A DNA stretch of 64,000 bases from Psilocybe azurescens (GCA_023853785.1 JAJIRX010000777.1:1-64000); one strand, 5' to 3'. Positions 49,803-62,379 are shown, numbered from the stretch's first letter. Notes: generated by a model not told the origin, from the sequence alone. Made by a program: numbers and translations.

Positions 49803-51171
49803 ATGCCGCAGGAGATAACCGATCTTTTCGTTTATGCAATTGCCCAAAATTTCGACCCTAAGAGTTCTCGGCAATCTCTCATTGCCTGTACCATGGTCTC
49901 ACGATCGTTCAGCCTTCCGGCTCGTAGGCAATTGTACTCAGCGGTCCACGTTTCTCACTTCAACCAGGGAAATGGACCTACGGACAAACAGGTTCCACAA
50001 TACAGTCGGTTCAAATCCCTAAAAGAAAGGCTTGAAGGTCCTACCAACTTTGGCTCTTTAATTCGCAAGGTCCACATCGATGTCAGCCAAAGCCTCATCC
50101 CGCTGGCAGACGACGTTGAGCTCCATTCCATGTTTAGTGCTCTCAGAATTCATGCCCCTAATGTAGACTGCTTCTGGATGACCGGAAACAACGATACGAC
50201 TTGGTGGTCCAACACGAGTCTTGAAATTGCCTGTTTGCTCGCGTCGTGGACACAGCTGGTCAAGATCCGAATATCCCACGTGAGAGATCTTACCATGGAT
50301 TTCCTTCCTTCATTGGCTTTAGTATCCTGCTTGGAGCTCATATCTATTCACTTCAATAATTCGGCGTCGTTGGAGGGGGAGGGTCCTCGGTTTAGAGGTG
50401 ACCAAACCATTTCAACTGCGCGAGTTGTTTGTGCATCGTAGTCACGACGGATTTCAGGATTTCAGGAATCGCCTCCAGCTTGACTTGTCGAGTCTTCGAC
50501 GATTCCAAATGTCAATATTTAATCGTAATGAAGCTCTCATTTTCTCAGCGATCATCCAGGGATCGTTCAAATCCTTACAGTTACTTGAACTGTACGTGAA
50601 CAGTTTATTTTCAGCGGCGACTTGTATACTCAGAGAGCACTTGTTCAGTATGCTACGTACCGATAACAAGTTTCTGAAAGGTGGAACAATAAACATTGGA
50701 AAATTTAGCAATCTCCGTACGCTTCGACTTCGAATACAGACCGGGAACCAGCAGATATTTCCCTCGATGTCCGACATCTTCAGCCTTCTTCATCCTCCGT
50801 CTAAATATCCCACCTGCCTCGAAGCTATCGAGTTATTGTTTAATTCAATAAGGGTCCCCGGACGGCCTCCACAAACTTTTGTACCGGACACGATGGATGA
50901 CAGTGACGCTGACGCGTGGCGATCTCTTCATCCTGCCGTCCTACGCCAGCCACATCCCAATCTCCGCTCCCTCTACCTTTGCTTAGATCTCATGATAATG
51001 AAACTTCCCTCCAGGGCGCCTATCGATTCCAGCCTCATGCACGACGCGGAGAGTGTGTTGGCAGGCAAATTCAAGGCGTACATCGAAGGTTCGTCTGAGA
51101 CAATTGCTCCGGACATCCTCGCCTGGGATATACATATCGTTGCCTGGGAAAATAATTTTGTACGAAAGTAG
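49803..51171 (+). CDS. F-box protein, one frame slip
   Basis: Starts MPQEITDLFVYAIA, then SLIACTMVSRSFSLPARRQLYSAVHV, an F-box of the kind found in hundreds of Agaricomycete paralogues; an upstream ATG at 49758 is also possible. Leucine-rich text follows (QLVKIRISHVRDLTMDFLPS, LRELFVHRS, FKSLQLLELYVNS, FSNLRTLRLRIQTG). One G too many in the run 50375-50379 breaks the frame between SLEG and RVLGLEVTKPF. The repaired protein is about 455 residues and has no introns. The likely role is substrate choice for an SCF ubiquitin ligase; target unknown. Confidence 0.8.
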
Positions 51172-52454
51172 GTAGGTGTTTTGATCCTATGGGAATTCAT
51201 TATTGATTGGTGCAACGTCACCGTGGACTTGTGTACAGGTTTCAATCAAGATCTGTGTGATTCTAATCCATATCTTTCTGCGATATTATTGCTATGGCCA
51301 TGTGTATTATGATCCCTGATAGAGAGATTCTCCAGGTATTAAAAACTGTTCGCATCCTGCATTCAGATGTGATGGTTATGGCTGAGGAATAAGTACGATG
51401 TATGTATGTATGCTGATAGCCCTTGAGGGAGGGGAGAAAGAAATGATGTGCGTTTTTCGTCAGAAGATCCTCAAATTGTAGATACTAGTATAACGAACAC
51501 CCAACACGTTGTTATGGATAATGGCTGTGCCTCATAGCTTCAAGCCCATTATTTTTGGCTCATCAAAGCCGTTCTGTAAGCCTGGCTTCCCCTGTCTTAC
51601 CCCTTTGCTCATCGTCCTCGCGCGCGACTGAGATCTGAGATCACACGCATGTTTCTCGATCATCACCTGATTACAACGTACAATTTCACATCCATCCCTA
51701 CCTTCGTTCCTTGTCTTTTACCACATCGAACGAAAACCCTTTTGTCCTTTCGCTCAGGCCTTCCTAAGTATCATCAAACCCAGTGAGGCTTGATTCTTGC
51801 AGCCTTTCACGTTGATAGAGAAGCATCTATTCAAACTTGCGCATGTAACTTATGAGAGTGTTGCACGATGTCAGCATCCTTACCCGCTCAGGAATCACGA
51901 CGCAGATGTGTATCTGAGGTGTTCACAAAAGAGCAGATTGAGGTATGCTGAAGAAAGAACGACAGAAAAACATGACGTAAATACTAAACACCCATTTAAA
52001 TCCAAGATATTCAGCACTTTAAATATCGAAATTGACTCTTGAGGGTCGACGGTGAGGTCAGCCCAGACCAGGGGTAAGCTCTAAGTATCTCCATGATACA
52101 ACAAGTCGGAGTCACCGGGCTCATAGGGATCCAAGAAAGGTAGGATTCGGAGACGCAAAGATTTGGGACTGGGAAAGACCTAGACGTCAGGAAAATAGAT
52201 CACCCTAAACGTGGTTGGTAAAAGTTGTTATTACCCACAATTATTCAGATCATGAAAGATGGAATGTGATGTTTGAATGTCAGTCACTATTTTAAGCACA
52301 TGAGGCTATAAGAGAATGAGGGAGTGGCGACGCCGGCGGAATGTCCAGGGTCGACTGACTTCGTGAATTGGGCATCAACACTGGGTGTCGAATGTTGCCC
52401 CCAAAAAATCCATTATTGGATAATAATGTATACAACAGGGATCAGGATGATTAA
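51172..52454. other. 1.3-kb gene-poor region
   Basis: No gene identified. Confidence 0.5.
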
Positions 52455-53080
52455 TCACGAAGGTGGGTGTTCTGAGAGGTATAGGAGATATCGCCCGCCT
52501 TCCACCCAAGGAACCACTTCTTCTCCATCTATATGTGAGAATGTGGGGGTATTTTGAGCTTGTGTGCTCTCGGAATCTGAGTCGGATGAAGGGGACTCGG
52601 GACATGGGATGGCCTGCGGAGGACAGTTGTCGCCGGCAGCTTCCAGGGCTTGCGAGCCAGTATGCTGTCGATAGTAGTACGTAGTACGACAGATTACAGG
52701 TCAGTGACTTCTACGAAGAATTATGACGGGGCAAACGTATACTTACCTTGTGATAAGTGCATTTATACTCCGAGACAAGATCATGAGGCGCTGGATGCGG
52801 CGTCGCGTATCTATGACAGCATCACTGAGCACCGCACGAGAGTTGATCATCAAGATGGTGTTGGTTCTTACACGCATTCGAAGATAGAGTAGAACGAGTC
52901 AAACCCAACTGTAAACGGACGTTTGGCGAGTTTCCATGACACGAGATTTTCAGGTGGGCAATAGAATGTGCAGCTCGGGGTCAAGCTCGAGCTCGAAGGA
53001 GTGTCTTGGGCTAATGAGAGATGTGTCCACTGGACGAGAGCGATGATACCGGAAAGAAGGACGCGATGGTGTAGGCGCAT
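52455..53080 (-). CDS. Small secreted cysteine-rich protein A, intact
   Basis: Three exons, 53080-52872, 52810-52747 and 52664-52455, keep phase and give an intact 160-residue protein. A signal peptide (MRLHHRVLLSGIIALVQ...SLAQ) precedes a Ser/Thr/Pro-rich spacer. The mature part has six cysteines: CTFYCPPENLVSW, SFYSIFECVYATPHP, KCTYHK, and GDNCPPQAIPC. A Ser/Asp-rich acidic stretch and a conserved tail IDGEEVVPWVEGGR follow. A paralogue lies at 54917-54297 with the same exon structure. The CTY...TG...CP pattern recalls a broad family of uncharacterised mushroom secreted proteins. Function unknown; a host or microbe interaction role would be speculation. Confidence 0.8.
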
Positions 53081-54296
53081 TGCGTTTACTATGTAGCTGT
53101 GTGGTCGGGTATGGGTATCGCGATTGTAGGTATACACTATATGGGCAGGACGTAGATTGTCCACTACGGTGGTGGTGGTAGCGAGTTAAGGAAGACCGTC
53201 GTGACAATTGACGGGGCCAATTGTTACTTCCCACACAGGGACCATCAAACTTATCCGCTATCCACATTCGGCGCAGTATGTTATTTTTGATCATCGATCA
53301 AGTTGTTAACTCACCAACCGTGACCATCCCGGCTACCGTTGTGGTGGCCTTCTACTTAAGCACCATATACCGCCAAGAAATGCACGAATTGCTGGCTCCA
53401 GCACTAGTAGCATAATTCATGAATGCGGTCTCCAACGAAGTCCCTCAACTTCGTGGGTTGCGACATTGTTCTCGGTAGTGCTGGCTCGACATCACCTCCC
53501 CTCCTTCGATCTCAAAGACAGATGCTTCGACATAAAGTCTACGTTGGCCGAGATCCCAAAATTCGACTCCAGTGGTTTTCTCTGCTGTTTAGTGCATTCT
53601 ACTGAGTTGGCTCCCGGTGACCCGCCTGTTCGTGATGTGTTTGGACACCTCGACTCCCAACGGTTGCCCTCGCGACTCTTCTGTATAGCGCATTCTGCTG
53701 GGTTGGCTCTCGTTGTCCTTCCCTTCGACTCCCAATGGTTGCGCTCTTCTGTATAGCGCATTCTGCTGGGTTGGCCCTCGTTGTCCTTCCCTTCGACTCC
53801 CAATGGTTGCGCTCTTCTGTATAGCGCATTCTGCTGGGTTGGCCTGCGAGTTCCTAAATTGGGACCGTAAAATCGCCATCCATCCAACCATCCGCACGCT
53901 TTGCTTTGACAACGGAAAGTTCGAGCATAATTCACTGTCCTATCTCCGACTTTGGAGGGATTCTATGTCCTCATAAGGATAACACCTCTATTCATGTGAT
54001 TTTGAGTCAGGGCTTTCATGGCAAGTGTATATATCAGACGCCCATATGTATGTGTTCTATTTTTGTTCTTGCTAGAGACGTATTGAACTAGAATACCTCA
54101 ACAGATTGAATACGACTTGAAGGTGACTCACATCTCCCATTCCATCCCGCTCTCAAACTGCCTCGTTCTATCCAGTACTTGAGCTCATGGGCTTCCCGCT
54201 ATCATCCTCTATACCTCTGCCATCTCCAATAGCTACAGAAGTAACCAGGCTTCTATGGATTCATTGTCTTTACAATGCAGTCCGAAGACGAATTGT
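53081..54296. other. Intergenic between the two small secreted protein genes
   Basis: Contains the 68-bp minisatellite described separately; otherwise no gene seen. Confidence 0.55.
53677..53848. repeat. Minisatellite with 68-bp unit
   Basis: Units start at 53677 and 53745, with a partial third at 53813. Each begins ctcttctgtatagcgcattc and contains ttcccttcgactcccaatgg; the first two differ at only one base or so. A diverged older unit lies just upstream at about 53589-53670. All reading frames across a unit except one contain stops. Confidence 0.9.
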
Positions 54297-54917
54297 TCAC
54301 GCCGGCGGATTTTCCTTGAGGAACAAAAGGAACCGGCCGCCTTCAACCCACGGGACGACCTCCTCCCCATCTATATGGGAAAAAGCGGGGTTTTCTGCGT
54401 GACATTTAAGTCCGAGCTCGAGTTTTCGCTTGACTCGACAGATGAAGAGGACGAGTCAGGACATGGGATGGCCTGAGGAGGACAGTTATCGCCTGCTGCT
54501 GCTAGGGCTTGTACTCCGGTATACTGTTAAAACTGATCAGCAACTGTGGGAAGTGGGATCCGATTCGAACCTCTTACTTTATTGTAAGTACACTTGTGCT
54601 CCGAAACAAGATCATGGGGTGTTGGATGCGGGGTGGCGTATCTGGAAAGCCCATGGTGAGCGCTCGCACTCTTACTATACTATCGCTATCACTTACACGC
54701 ATTCAAAAATGGTATAGTATGAGTCAACTCCTGCTGTATACGGCCGTTTTGCAATGGACCATGAGATGAGGTTGGTGGGTGGGCAGGAGAATGCGCAGAT
54801 CTTGTGTGACGCGGATGTTGAGGTTTGTGTTTCGGGCTGCGCTTGGGCGAGTGCGAGATGGATGTGCACGCTGAAGGTGAAGATACCGGTGAGAAATATG
54901 GAAGCGTTTAAGCGCAT
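54297..54917 (-). CDS. Small secreted cysteine-rich protein B, one frame slip
   Basis: Paralogue of protein A with exons 54917-54697, 54641-54578 (64 nt, as in A) and 54523-54297. Signal peptide MRLNASIFLTGIFTFS...LALAQ. Shared blocks are CAFSCPPTNLISW, DSYYTIFECVYATPHP, KCTYNK, GDNCPPQAIPC and IDGEEVVPWVEGGR. Intron positions and phases match A. One A missing in the run 54391-54394 breaks the last exon between NVTQK and NPAFSHIDG; with it restored the protein has about 170 residues. Cysteine number and spacing are the same as in A. Confidence 0.78.
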
Positions 54918-56235
54918 TGTGTGGTAACTTTTCGGATATCGCAAAGGTGTGGTATATAGATTAGTGTTAGAGTTCAACCTGGACTCGAGAGCTCAAGCGC
55001 AAGATGGTGGGAGTAGGGAATCAAGAATCGAGCTAGTCGGACAGGAGTCGTCACCAGATCGATGGGCTTAGACCGCAAGTCCGCAACCCCACTGCCATCG
55101 GTCAATTTCGAAATAATAATAGCACTTCCTCGGGTGCCAGACCTGCTATGGTCCTGGATGCCTTGAGGCTTGACCGCAACATGACCGTTAGCATTGACCG
55201 GTATCATGCCACTGTTTGGGCCATCTAATTAATCGTAGCCTTTTCGGGATTAATTGTAGACGATCGTGATTCAGCATCAAACCTACTCCTAATGCGGAAG
55301 TTGAATAATATGTCAGATCCGGATAGATGGGCTATTTAGTAGGGCCTGGTCCAAGCCTGCTGCACTGGTCACTTTCCGCCGAAACTTCATTGCCTTCTCC
55401 AACGTCGCGTCGTCTTCAATCAGCGCAGTTCATATGCAAACAACGGCAGAACAACCGCAATTAAGAACGGTCAGAGTGGACTTTGAGTGGACGATTTCGA
55501 ACGTTTTTGATGCCGATTTTGCCACGATTTCAACCTGGATTTTCGAGATAAAATCATCAAAAATTATATCATTTTCAAAGGCGACGGCTTGACAACATGA
55601 ACAACGACGGCAGATTCTTTGAAGTTTGAATTGAGCTTGAAGTTAAGCAAAAGTCAGGCCAAAGTTTAAGTTAAGCAGATGGGAAAATGATTACGTAGCA
55701 ATCACTCACGTGTTACGGAAAAGTGCTGGGTATTAACATTGTAGCGTTCAGGTGTAACCAGTCACCATAACTCTTCCTCCCAACTCGAACTTCATTCATT
55801 CATTCTTCCTTCCTGTTATTCGTGTCGACTTTGAAGGTGCTCTCGGCCACCTAAATTCTGTGTCTACTTGGGTTCCAGTAGGTGAAACATTCATCCATTA
55901 CGCTGTGTCTGTCAGAATGAGATCTTTTTGATCAATTAGTAATGTCGTTTAAACATCGTCGAAACGCCTATGGAGGTTATTCTTACTAGCCAATAGTCGA
56001 CCATCAATCTCGAGCCCTCGGAAATACTTCAAAATCCAACTTATTTGCGAACAACGCAGATGTTGCATCATGATATCTCCAATTTGAATGATATCATTTT
56101 GGTGAGCAATGTTAGTGTCCAAGTATAGAGGCTGTTCTGCATGATCGTTCTCTGTATGCACTTTCGGTGAGTTGGAGTTGAACACTTCGCATAATCTATC
56201 GCCTGAAAACAAGTGAACAGGGTATAACTATCAAT
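54918..56235. other. 1.3-kb gene-poor region
   Basis: A minus-strand open frame at 56212-55949 (87 residues, FSGDRLCEVFNSN...) has no known relative and no clear splice partners. Nothing else seen. Confidence 0.4.
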
Positions 56236-57570
56236 CTAAAGGCTGATTGCCTTTCCCTCACCCAAGCTCCTTCTAATAGCATCCAGCAACCTCCGGTGCT
56301 TGACCGCATCCTCAATGCTGGGGTATATCCCCTTCTCGCCCTTCGCGAACTCCTTCCACAACTGGGTCACATTATACACCACCCCTCCATCCGTCTCTGC
56401 ACTCTCCCCTCTGCAAATAGCGGCACCTTCTTGCCGTTCAAATACACATCCGGATCGAACATACTCGTAACTGCACCCACAGGGTGGTTGGACTCGATCC
56501 GAATCGTCCCTTCCTCCCCGTCGATCTCCCATAGGAGATTCCGCCTCCCCTCTGTCGACTTGAGGCCGACCCTCCACAATGTGCTCACCAAACCACCTGA
56601 TTTGAGTACACCGGAGAGAGCGATGTGGTCGGGGTGATGGGAAGGGACTTCCTTTCCTGATGGCTTTCCGTCGGCGTCAAGGAGAGTGGCAGATGGGTAT
56701 GCCACGACGCTGTGTGCGGAGATTGTTGCGAAGTCTCCGACAAGCTGGGTGAGGTTATCGAGCGAGTGTCCGACTAATATATTTAATAGAGTCGCGCCTA
56801 TTCGATTTGACGATTATGTCGTACGTTAGTATGTTTACTGCTTCAAACCATTGGATATTGCTCACCATTTTCTCTTCGAGAAGATAGGCCTGGTCTTCTT
56901 TCATTTCTGGAGCCCAGAATTGCGTCTCGCGAGGCAAAGTGGCGACCTTGTAGATGAAATTAGCCTTGTTGTCTGGCATGGATATTTCACGCTACGCACT
57001 CCGGTTACAGTTCGGATTGTTCCAATCTTTCCACTTGCGATAATCTTTTGGATCTAAGAGAATACATTTCCAAGTTTAGACCATTAGTCACATATCACTA
57101 GTACTCTACCTTCGACATACCTCAACGACGGCTCGTGATCGCCTTCCCTGAAGCCCAACAAGCGACCTGACCCCCGCCTTCTTCGCAGCCTCCGCGATTT
57201 CCTCCGTCTCCGCAAGCGACACGCCGACCGGCCACTCGACGAAGAAAGGCTTCTTAGACTCGATGATCGGTAACACTAGCTTCTTATGCAAAGGGGCTTT
57301 CACAGACACTGCGATGAAATCGACGTCTGGGTCCCCTGCGATCGCTGCTGAGTCGGTGTACGCTTTGATGTCGTGTCCGACGAGGCCCGCGTATGTTTTA
57401 GCAGATTCTTCGGCCGTAGATGATGAGCTGGTGGATACAGCTACGAGGTCGTACGTGGATGCGAGGAGCGTTTTCTGCGTGAGGAGGGGCCGAGCACCTG
57501 GGACGCCCATCCGCCGGTGGAGAGGCCAACGACGCCGAGTTTGATGGGGGCAAAGTCTGAGGATGCCATG
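56236..57570 (-). CDS. Gfo/Idh/MocA-family oxidoreductase, Gal80-like
   Basis: Start at 57570 (MASSDFAPIKLGVVGLSTGGWA), a Rossmann NAD(P)-binding start with the GLSTGGWA form seen in fungal Gal80-like proteins. Then come DPDVDFIAVSVKAPLHKKL, KKPFFVEWPVGVSLAETEE, and SLVGLQGR. The C-terminal dehydrogenase domain includes LLNILVGHSLDNLTQLVG, STLWRVGLKSTEGRR and YPSIEDAVKHRRLLDAI. At least two introns fall between about 57110 and 56760. Two slips: a C missing in the run 57486-57489 (QVLG to PLLTQKTL) and a base missing at 56406-56409 (LFAEG to ESAETDGG). Family members are sugar oxidoreductases or, like Gal80, regulators that bind NAD(P); which applies here cannot be told. Confidence 0.85.
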
Positions 57571-59037
57571 CTTGTTTATTATGTAAGTGGAAATCGAATG
57601 GAAAATCCAAATCGAAATGCGAATAAGTGAGGGTTTTTGTCTGCTAACTTGTTTCAACCCTCGTCCTTTTATTCATTTAGTCTTCTCGCTTAATTCATTT
57701 TCATCTTAGACACCTCACCCGATGCGTTGAGCTATCAGGATGTAGGCTGCCGGTGCCATTCGTCCACGTCATTATTTCGCCATCCATGCCGATGATTAAT
57801 GTAAGATTTACAACGCGTCCAGCCTTCCAAGAACGTCAACTCGCATATTTCTATGCTTAAATTGTTCTGTCCTTTTGTGCAGGTCCGGAATGTCCTTAGA
57901 TGGCGATCGCGGAGGTATTAATATATTGGTCGGATGGAATCTATGCGTGCCGGCGTCGACCGCGACGCGCGTCAAGATTGAAAATAATCGAGGTCAAAGA
58001 GATTCAAAGAGATCAAGTTGTCAGAGGTTGTGACGTACGGCGGAAGCAGGCTCGAGGATTGAGATTGTGTATGCGTACGCGTATGTACTTCAAAAACAAA
58101 GACCAGCTTCTGCTAACTTTGGGAGCAAGACGCGACGTGTTCTTCTCCGCATTGCTTTCCCCCTTCATTTATTGAAGGCATTCTATTGGTGAGTTTGTAT
58201 TTTCATTCTTGATTGTACACAGCGTTGCTAGAGACTTTCTTTATGCCTTTGTTCAACGGTTAAAATGTAACGAAGGCCGAACTTCCGAGGCAGTAGCCAT
58301 TGTCCGCGGTCGAGGAGATATCAACACCGAAGTTAACACCGAATCAAGCGCATATGTATGTATAGCCTCATGTACAGCTGTAAAATGAAGATAGAATAGA
58401 TGAACATGTCAGAAGTAGACTATCATCGCCTTCCTGGCTCACAGGCAAACGAAGGTCGAGCAGAGCAATGCAATGGCTCCTGAAACACCTTTGGGATCAA
58501 GTTTCTATGGTGTTAGATGAGTATATGCAAGGTATAAGAAAATCAAGCAAAAAAACAACCGCCCTGTCCCAAGACTCTATTTATGCAGACACTTTCTATC
58601 GGCGAATGTGACGCTAGTGACGTCTTAGCCACTGGCAGTGGATACCAATCCATAACTATAAGGAGATAAAATTAATAATAAGCAAGCGCCCAAGCGCTCT
58701 TTACGCTGCTATGCGTGGTCGGTGGAAGCCCTGAGGACTCAGCCAATGTGCTAGTATATGGAAAACGAGATGAGGGTACCCAACATCAATTAACTGCTAT
58801 TGATCTGACAAATGTTATTTTAGAAATGGTACTAATATTAGACATGCCTTTGACAATCGGGTAACTTACTCAAACGTAAGAATTAATTGCATTAGGACGT
58901 ATATTACAGGCGAGCGTACTACAGAATTACCACAACATAGATTCAAATACGTAGAAATAAATGTATATCCAAAGATAACAGCAGAACAGAATAGCGATTC
59001 AGAAGTAAATAGTCCCAAAACCATTTGGCAAAGTAAA
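57571..59037. other. 1.5-kb gene-poor region
   Basis: No gene identified. Confidence 0.5.
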
Positions 59038-60656
59038 TTAGTGTAGGCAATGCTCATCTGGGGTAGCAAGGGCAGTCACCGAGGTGAGGTTACCATCAGC
59101 ATCTCTGTTCAGCATAAATATTTGATTCTTTTCCTCGGTGTACTCCAGTTTGCGAGCAATAACCTTCTTGAGGTTTGTGCATTTCACAGCAATGGGTCGG
59201 AAGTATGCAAGCTCAGATGAACCTATGTGAATAAAGAGCGTTGGCTGAGGCAGAGAGATAGTCTCCACGTTGTCGTACATTCCAAACATGCTGGAAAGAT
59301 GCTCCTTCACGTGATTGAATGAACGAAGATTGATTTAGCCAGCCGTTGTCAGTGTTGAGAAGGTGGTATGGCTGAATACTAAACTCACCGACGTCATAGG
59401 TGGCAGCCGCCCGTACCAGCTGACCACACCAGGACAGAGCTGCGAGAGATGGTCCATACACGTTCGGTGCGTGAGCGAGGTTGTGTTCAGCGGCATCATG
59501 TGGTGCAGCTCAGCAAATAACTCGAAGCGTAGGTACGTCACGAACGGAAATTTCTTGAGCGTCATGTGGGCCTGCGTGACAGCCTCCTGCATTTCGAGGA
59601 CCTTTTCCATTAACTTTCTTTCCTGGTACGGGCAGTAGATGGAGAGAGAGTTAATGGAGAATAGGGAGTTCACAGCATGTCTGGCGAGCATGGATATGTT
59701 CTCCAGGAAGCCTTCGAATGACTTTAGAGAAGGGAGAGACTCCCTCCGTAGCAGGCTCCCGTCGAACTGGAAAAATGAATCCCTCGCTCCAGGCCCGCCG
59801 TTATCGATCGCCGGCCTGGTTCTTCCGAGGGATAGGTGCTCTATTCTAGGATGAGCCAGAATAAATTCTGTGACTTTTGTATTTGCTCGTGCAGCATCGT
59901 TAGCGTCCACGAGGGATCCCAATTCGAGATATTCAAGGGAAGGAAACCGGAGATCGAGGAATATGTAGTACTGTCTATCGCTTCTAAAACTATCGTCCCA
60001 GTAAACGAGATGCGGGTGATAGCATGTCTCGAGGAAGACAGTGTTGGAATAATGGGCATATCTTCAGTACCTATGCAAATATCGAATGAGTATAGCTGAA
60101 GAAGTGGAAAGAAAGGTGAGGCCAACTTACCCGGTCCGCTATGCCAAGTAACACCTTGTAATCCCGTCAGATCGAAATTGCTGGGTAGAGCCCCAAATTC
60201 AGGCCTATACGTGAAGTACCTCAACTGCTGGCACGAATTGTGTAGGGTATTGAGGAAGACATCGGATGCCCATATATCAGAAAAGGGGTATCCCCTAAGC
60301 TTGAGCGACTTCAGATTTGACCAACGTTTTGTAATATATGGATTGATCCAAGCCACAAGTTGTGTGTCTTGGGATTGCGAGTGAGAATAAGGGTGTGGCA
60401 TAGTCGTTGGCATAGTCGTCAGCACGGCGGACACAATCTTCTTCTCAATGCTCTCATGGTCGCGTAACAGATCCAGTGTACTCCTGATATAGAGGTCGTC
60501 GCTGCGCAGGTCAACATGTTGGTAGAGAAGCAAGCAGCCTGACAGGTAGAATGATTTGCACACCAGGACCACGTGCACGAGGTCTCGTCGCGGAAGAGAT
60601 GAGAATATGTTGGCCAGAAGCTCGGATGCGAGCCCACGGAATTTGGATTCCGTCAT
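59038..60656 (-). CDS. F-box protein with LRR-like region, frame disturbed
   Basis: Starts MTESKFRGLASELLANIFSSL, then RRDLVHVVLVCKSFYLSGCLLLYQHV, an F-box. Leucine-rich stretches follow (RWSNLKSLKLRGYPF, QQLRYFTYRP, FPSLEYLELGSLVD, HPRIEHLSLGR). After an intron near 59395-59330 the last exon ends LTSVTALATPDEHCLH at 59038. A single-base slip around 59960-60000 separates TGTIVLEAIDS from FPSLEYLELG. Third full F-box gene in the window; it is not closely similar to the other two. Confidence 0.78.
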
Positions 60657-61590
60657 GCTTCTTCTCGAGGTCATGTAGTTCATTGTGTAATCCCTTCACG
60701 GTTCGAGAGGCGTTCAGATGGCAGAAAATGTCGCGGAAACTGTCACGTACCGTTCTTGCCACTCGAAGAAACTTGGACACCCAAGTGCAGGAAATCTCTC
60801 GATTTCAAGGACGAAAGAGATGGAGCTATGATGTCTTTCAATTCTCCTTTGCCTTTCTCTATGGAGTGGAGGGAGGAGATCGTGGGGATGGGGTTTAAGA
60901 ACCTCAGCGCTTATAACACCGCCCATGGCTCCTCTTTGACGCCGAGGAGACCTCGCTATTCCACGTGTTCAAACAGCGCCAGGATGAGTCTACAAGTACC
61001 GCAACATTGATGACACAGATGCAGTGGATAGGCGTAAGTGTACAACAGTGAGCAAGACTGATGAATATACTGATGTAGCCCCTAGATTTTTACTCGGAAA
61101 CTTGACGGGACTGCCATGCTTCAAACAGAGAGGAGTTTTGGATGATGCCAAACCGGTCGCCATATGTTGTTTTAACTAGCAATGGGTAAAGCGGAGATCA
61201 ATTTGGGCCGATAATATAACTGGAGATGGACCGACACCTCCCAGGGTTACGGCGAGTCCTTCTTATAGTCTCACATTTCAAGGCAAACTGGTGGTCGATA
61301 TCTTCGGATCATATTCGCACAACAATGTTTGGACATCGTACATAACATTTAATCAATGTTATCACACACTGACACGACTCCGCGATATATTGGAAGTTAA
61401 AAATTTTAATCGCCGATTTTTGTCACTGGAAAATGATAAGATAACCTTATTGGGGGCTGGTTTGAAGATTTCTCGAATGTCGACATTGACACAACACGGA
61501 TTTAGAACAGAGACTATGATCGGATGGTGAATTTGCTACAAAAATACACTTTGTTTGTCAATATTGCGATTTCCATGTTGTAAATTCTCT
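60657..61590. other. Gene-poor intergenic region
   Basis: No gene identified. Confidence 0.5.
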
Positions 61591-62379
61591 TCAAAGTTTA
61601 GAGGCACCAACAGCCTCATTGTAACGCGCCTCAGCCTCTTCGAAGTTGATGACGTTCCAGATGGCGGCAAGGTACTAAATTTTGGCATCAGTCGTTTTCT
61701 CAAAGTAAAATCCAAAGGACGTACATCGACTTTGACGTTCTTGTATTGGAGGTAGAAGGCGTGCTCCCAGATGTCGACACCGATGATGGGGACAAGGTTC
61801 AGGAGAGGATCCTGGTTAGGAGTGGTGGAGATCTCGAGTTGCTTGTTGGAGGGGTTGACACCCTAATATTAATTATAAGCCCATGAGACTTGTGATACCA
61901 AACCGATGGATTGAATCATGAACGCACGAGCCATCCCCATCCCGACCCCTGAATCCCGGCTGTGGCAGCGTTGAACTCCTTCTTGAGGTTATCAAGAGAT
62001 CCAAAGGTCTTCTCGATGGCAGTTTTGAATGCGCCGTCACGGAGGACACCACCGGTGCCTTTGTTGACAGCAGCCGAGGGTGCGAGGTTCTTCCAGAAAA
62101 GGGAGTGGTTGATGTGTCCTGATCAACGGTGATAAGCGCTCCGATAGCATTGTTAGTCCCTGTCAATATTATCTCACCTCCTCCGTTGAACTTGAGGGCA
62201 GCCTGGAGAGCGATGCGCTCCTTGGGAGTGGATGCTTTGGCGTACGAGGCCTCGGCGGCGTTCAAAGCATTGACATATGTCTGGTGATGCTTGGTGTGGT
62301 GGAGAACCATGATCTCTTCAGAGATGTAGGGCTCGAGAGCATTGTAGGGGTAAGGAAGGGGTGGGAGAGTGTGGGCCAT
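61591..62379 (-). CDS. Iron/manganese superoxide dismutase, Mn type
   Basis: Four exons (62379-62178, 62118-61928, 61862-61725, 61674-61591) join in phase to an intact 204-residue protein. The start [19 protein letters not shown] has no mitochondrial targeting sequence. Metal ligands are His in [16 protein letters not shown], His in [14 protein letters not shown], and Asp and His in [25 protein letters not shown] and the [14 protein letters not shown] form indicate the Mn type. It converts superoxide to hydrogen peroxide and oxygen. Without a leader it is probably cytosolic, as in some other fungi, unless a further 5' exon adds one. No frame break. Confidence 0.95.

Noticed and set aside
53492..53935. 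147-residue repeat-containing open frame on the minus strand
   Set aside because: It is created by the 68-bp minisatellite; the unit length is not a multiple of three and no conserved protein text is present.
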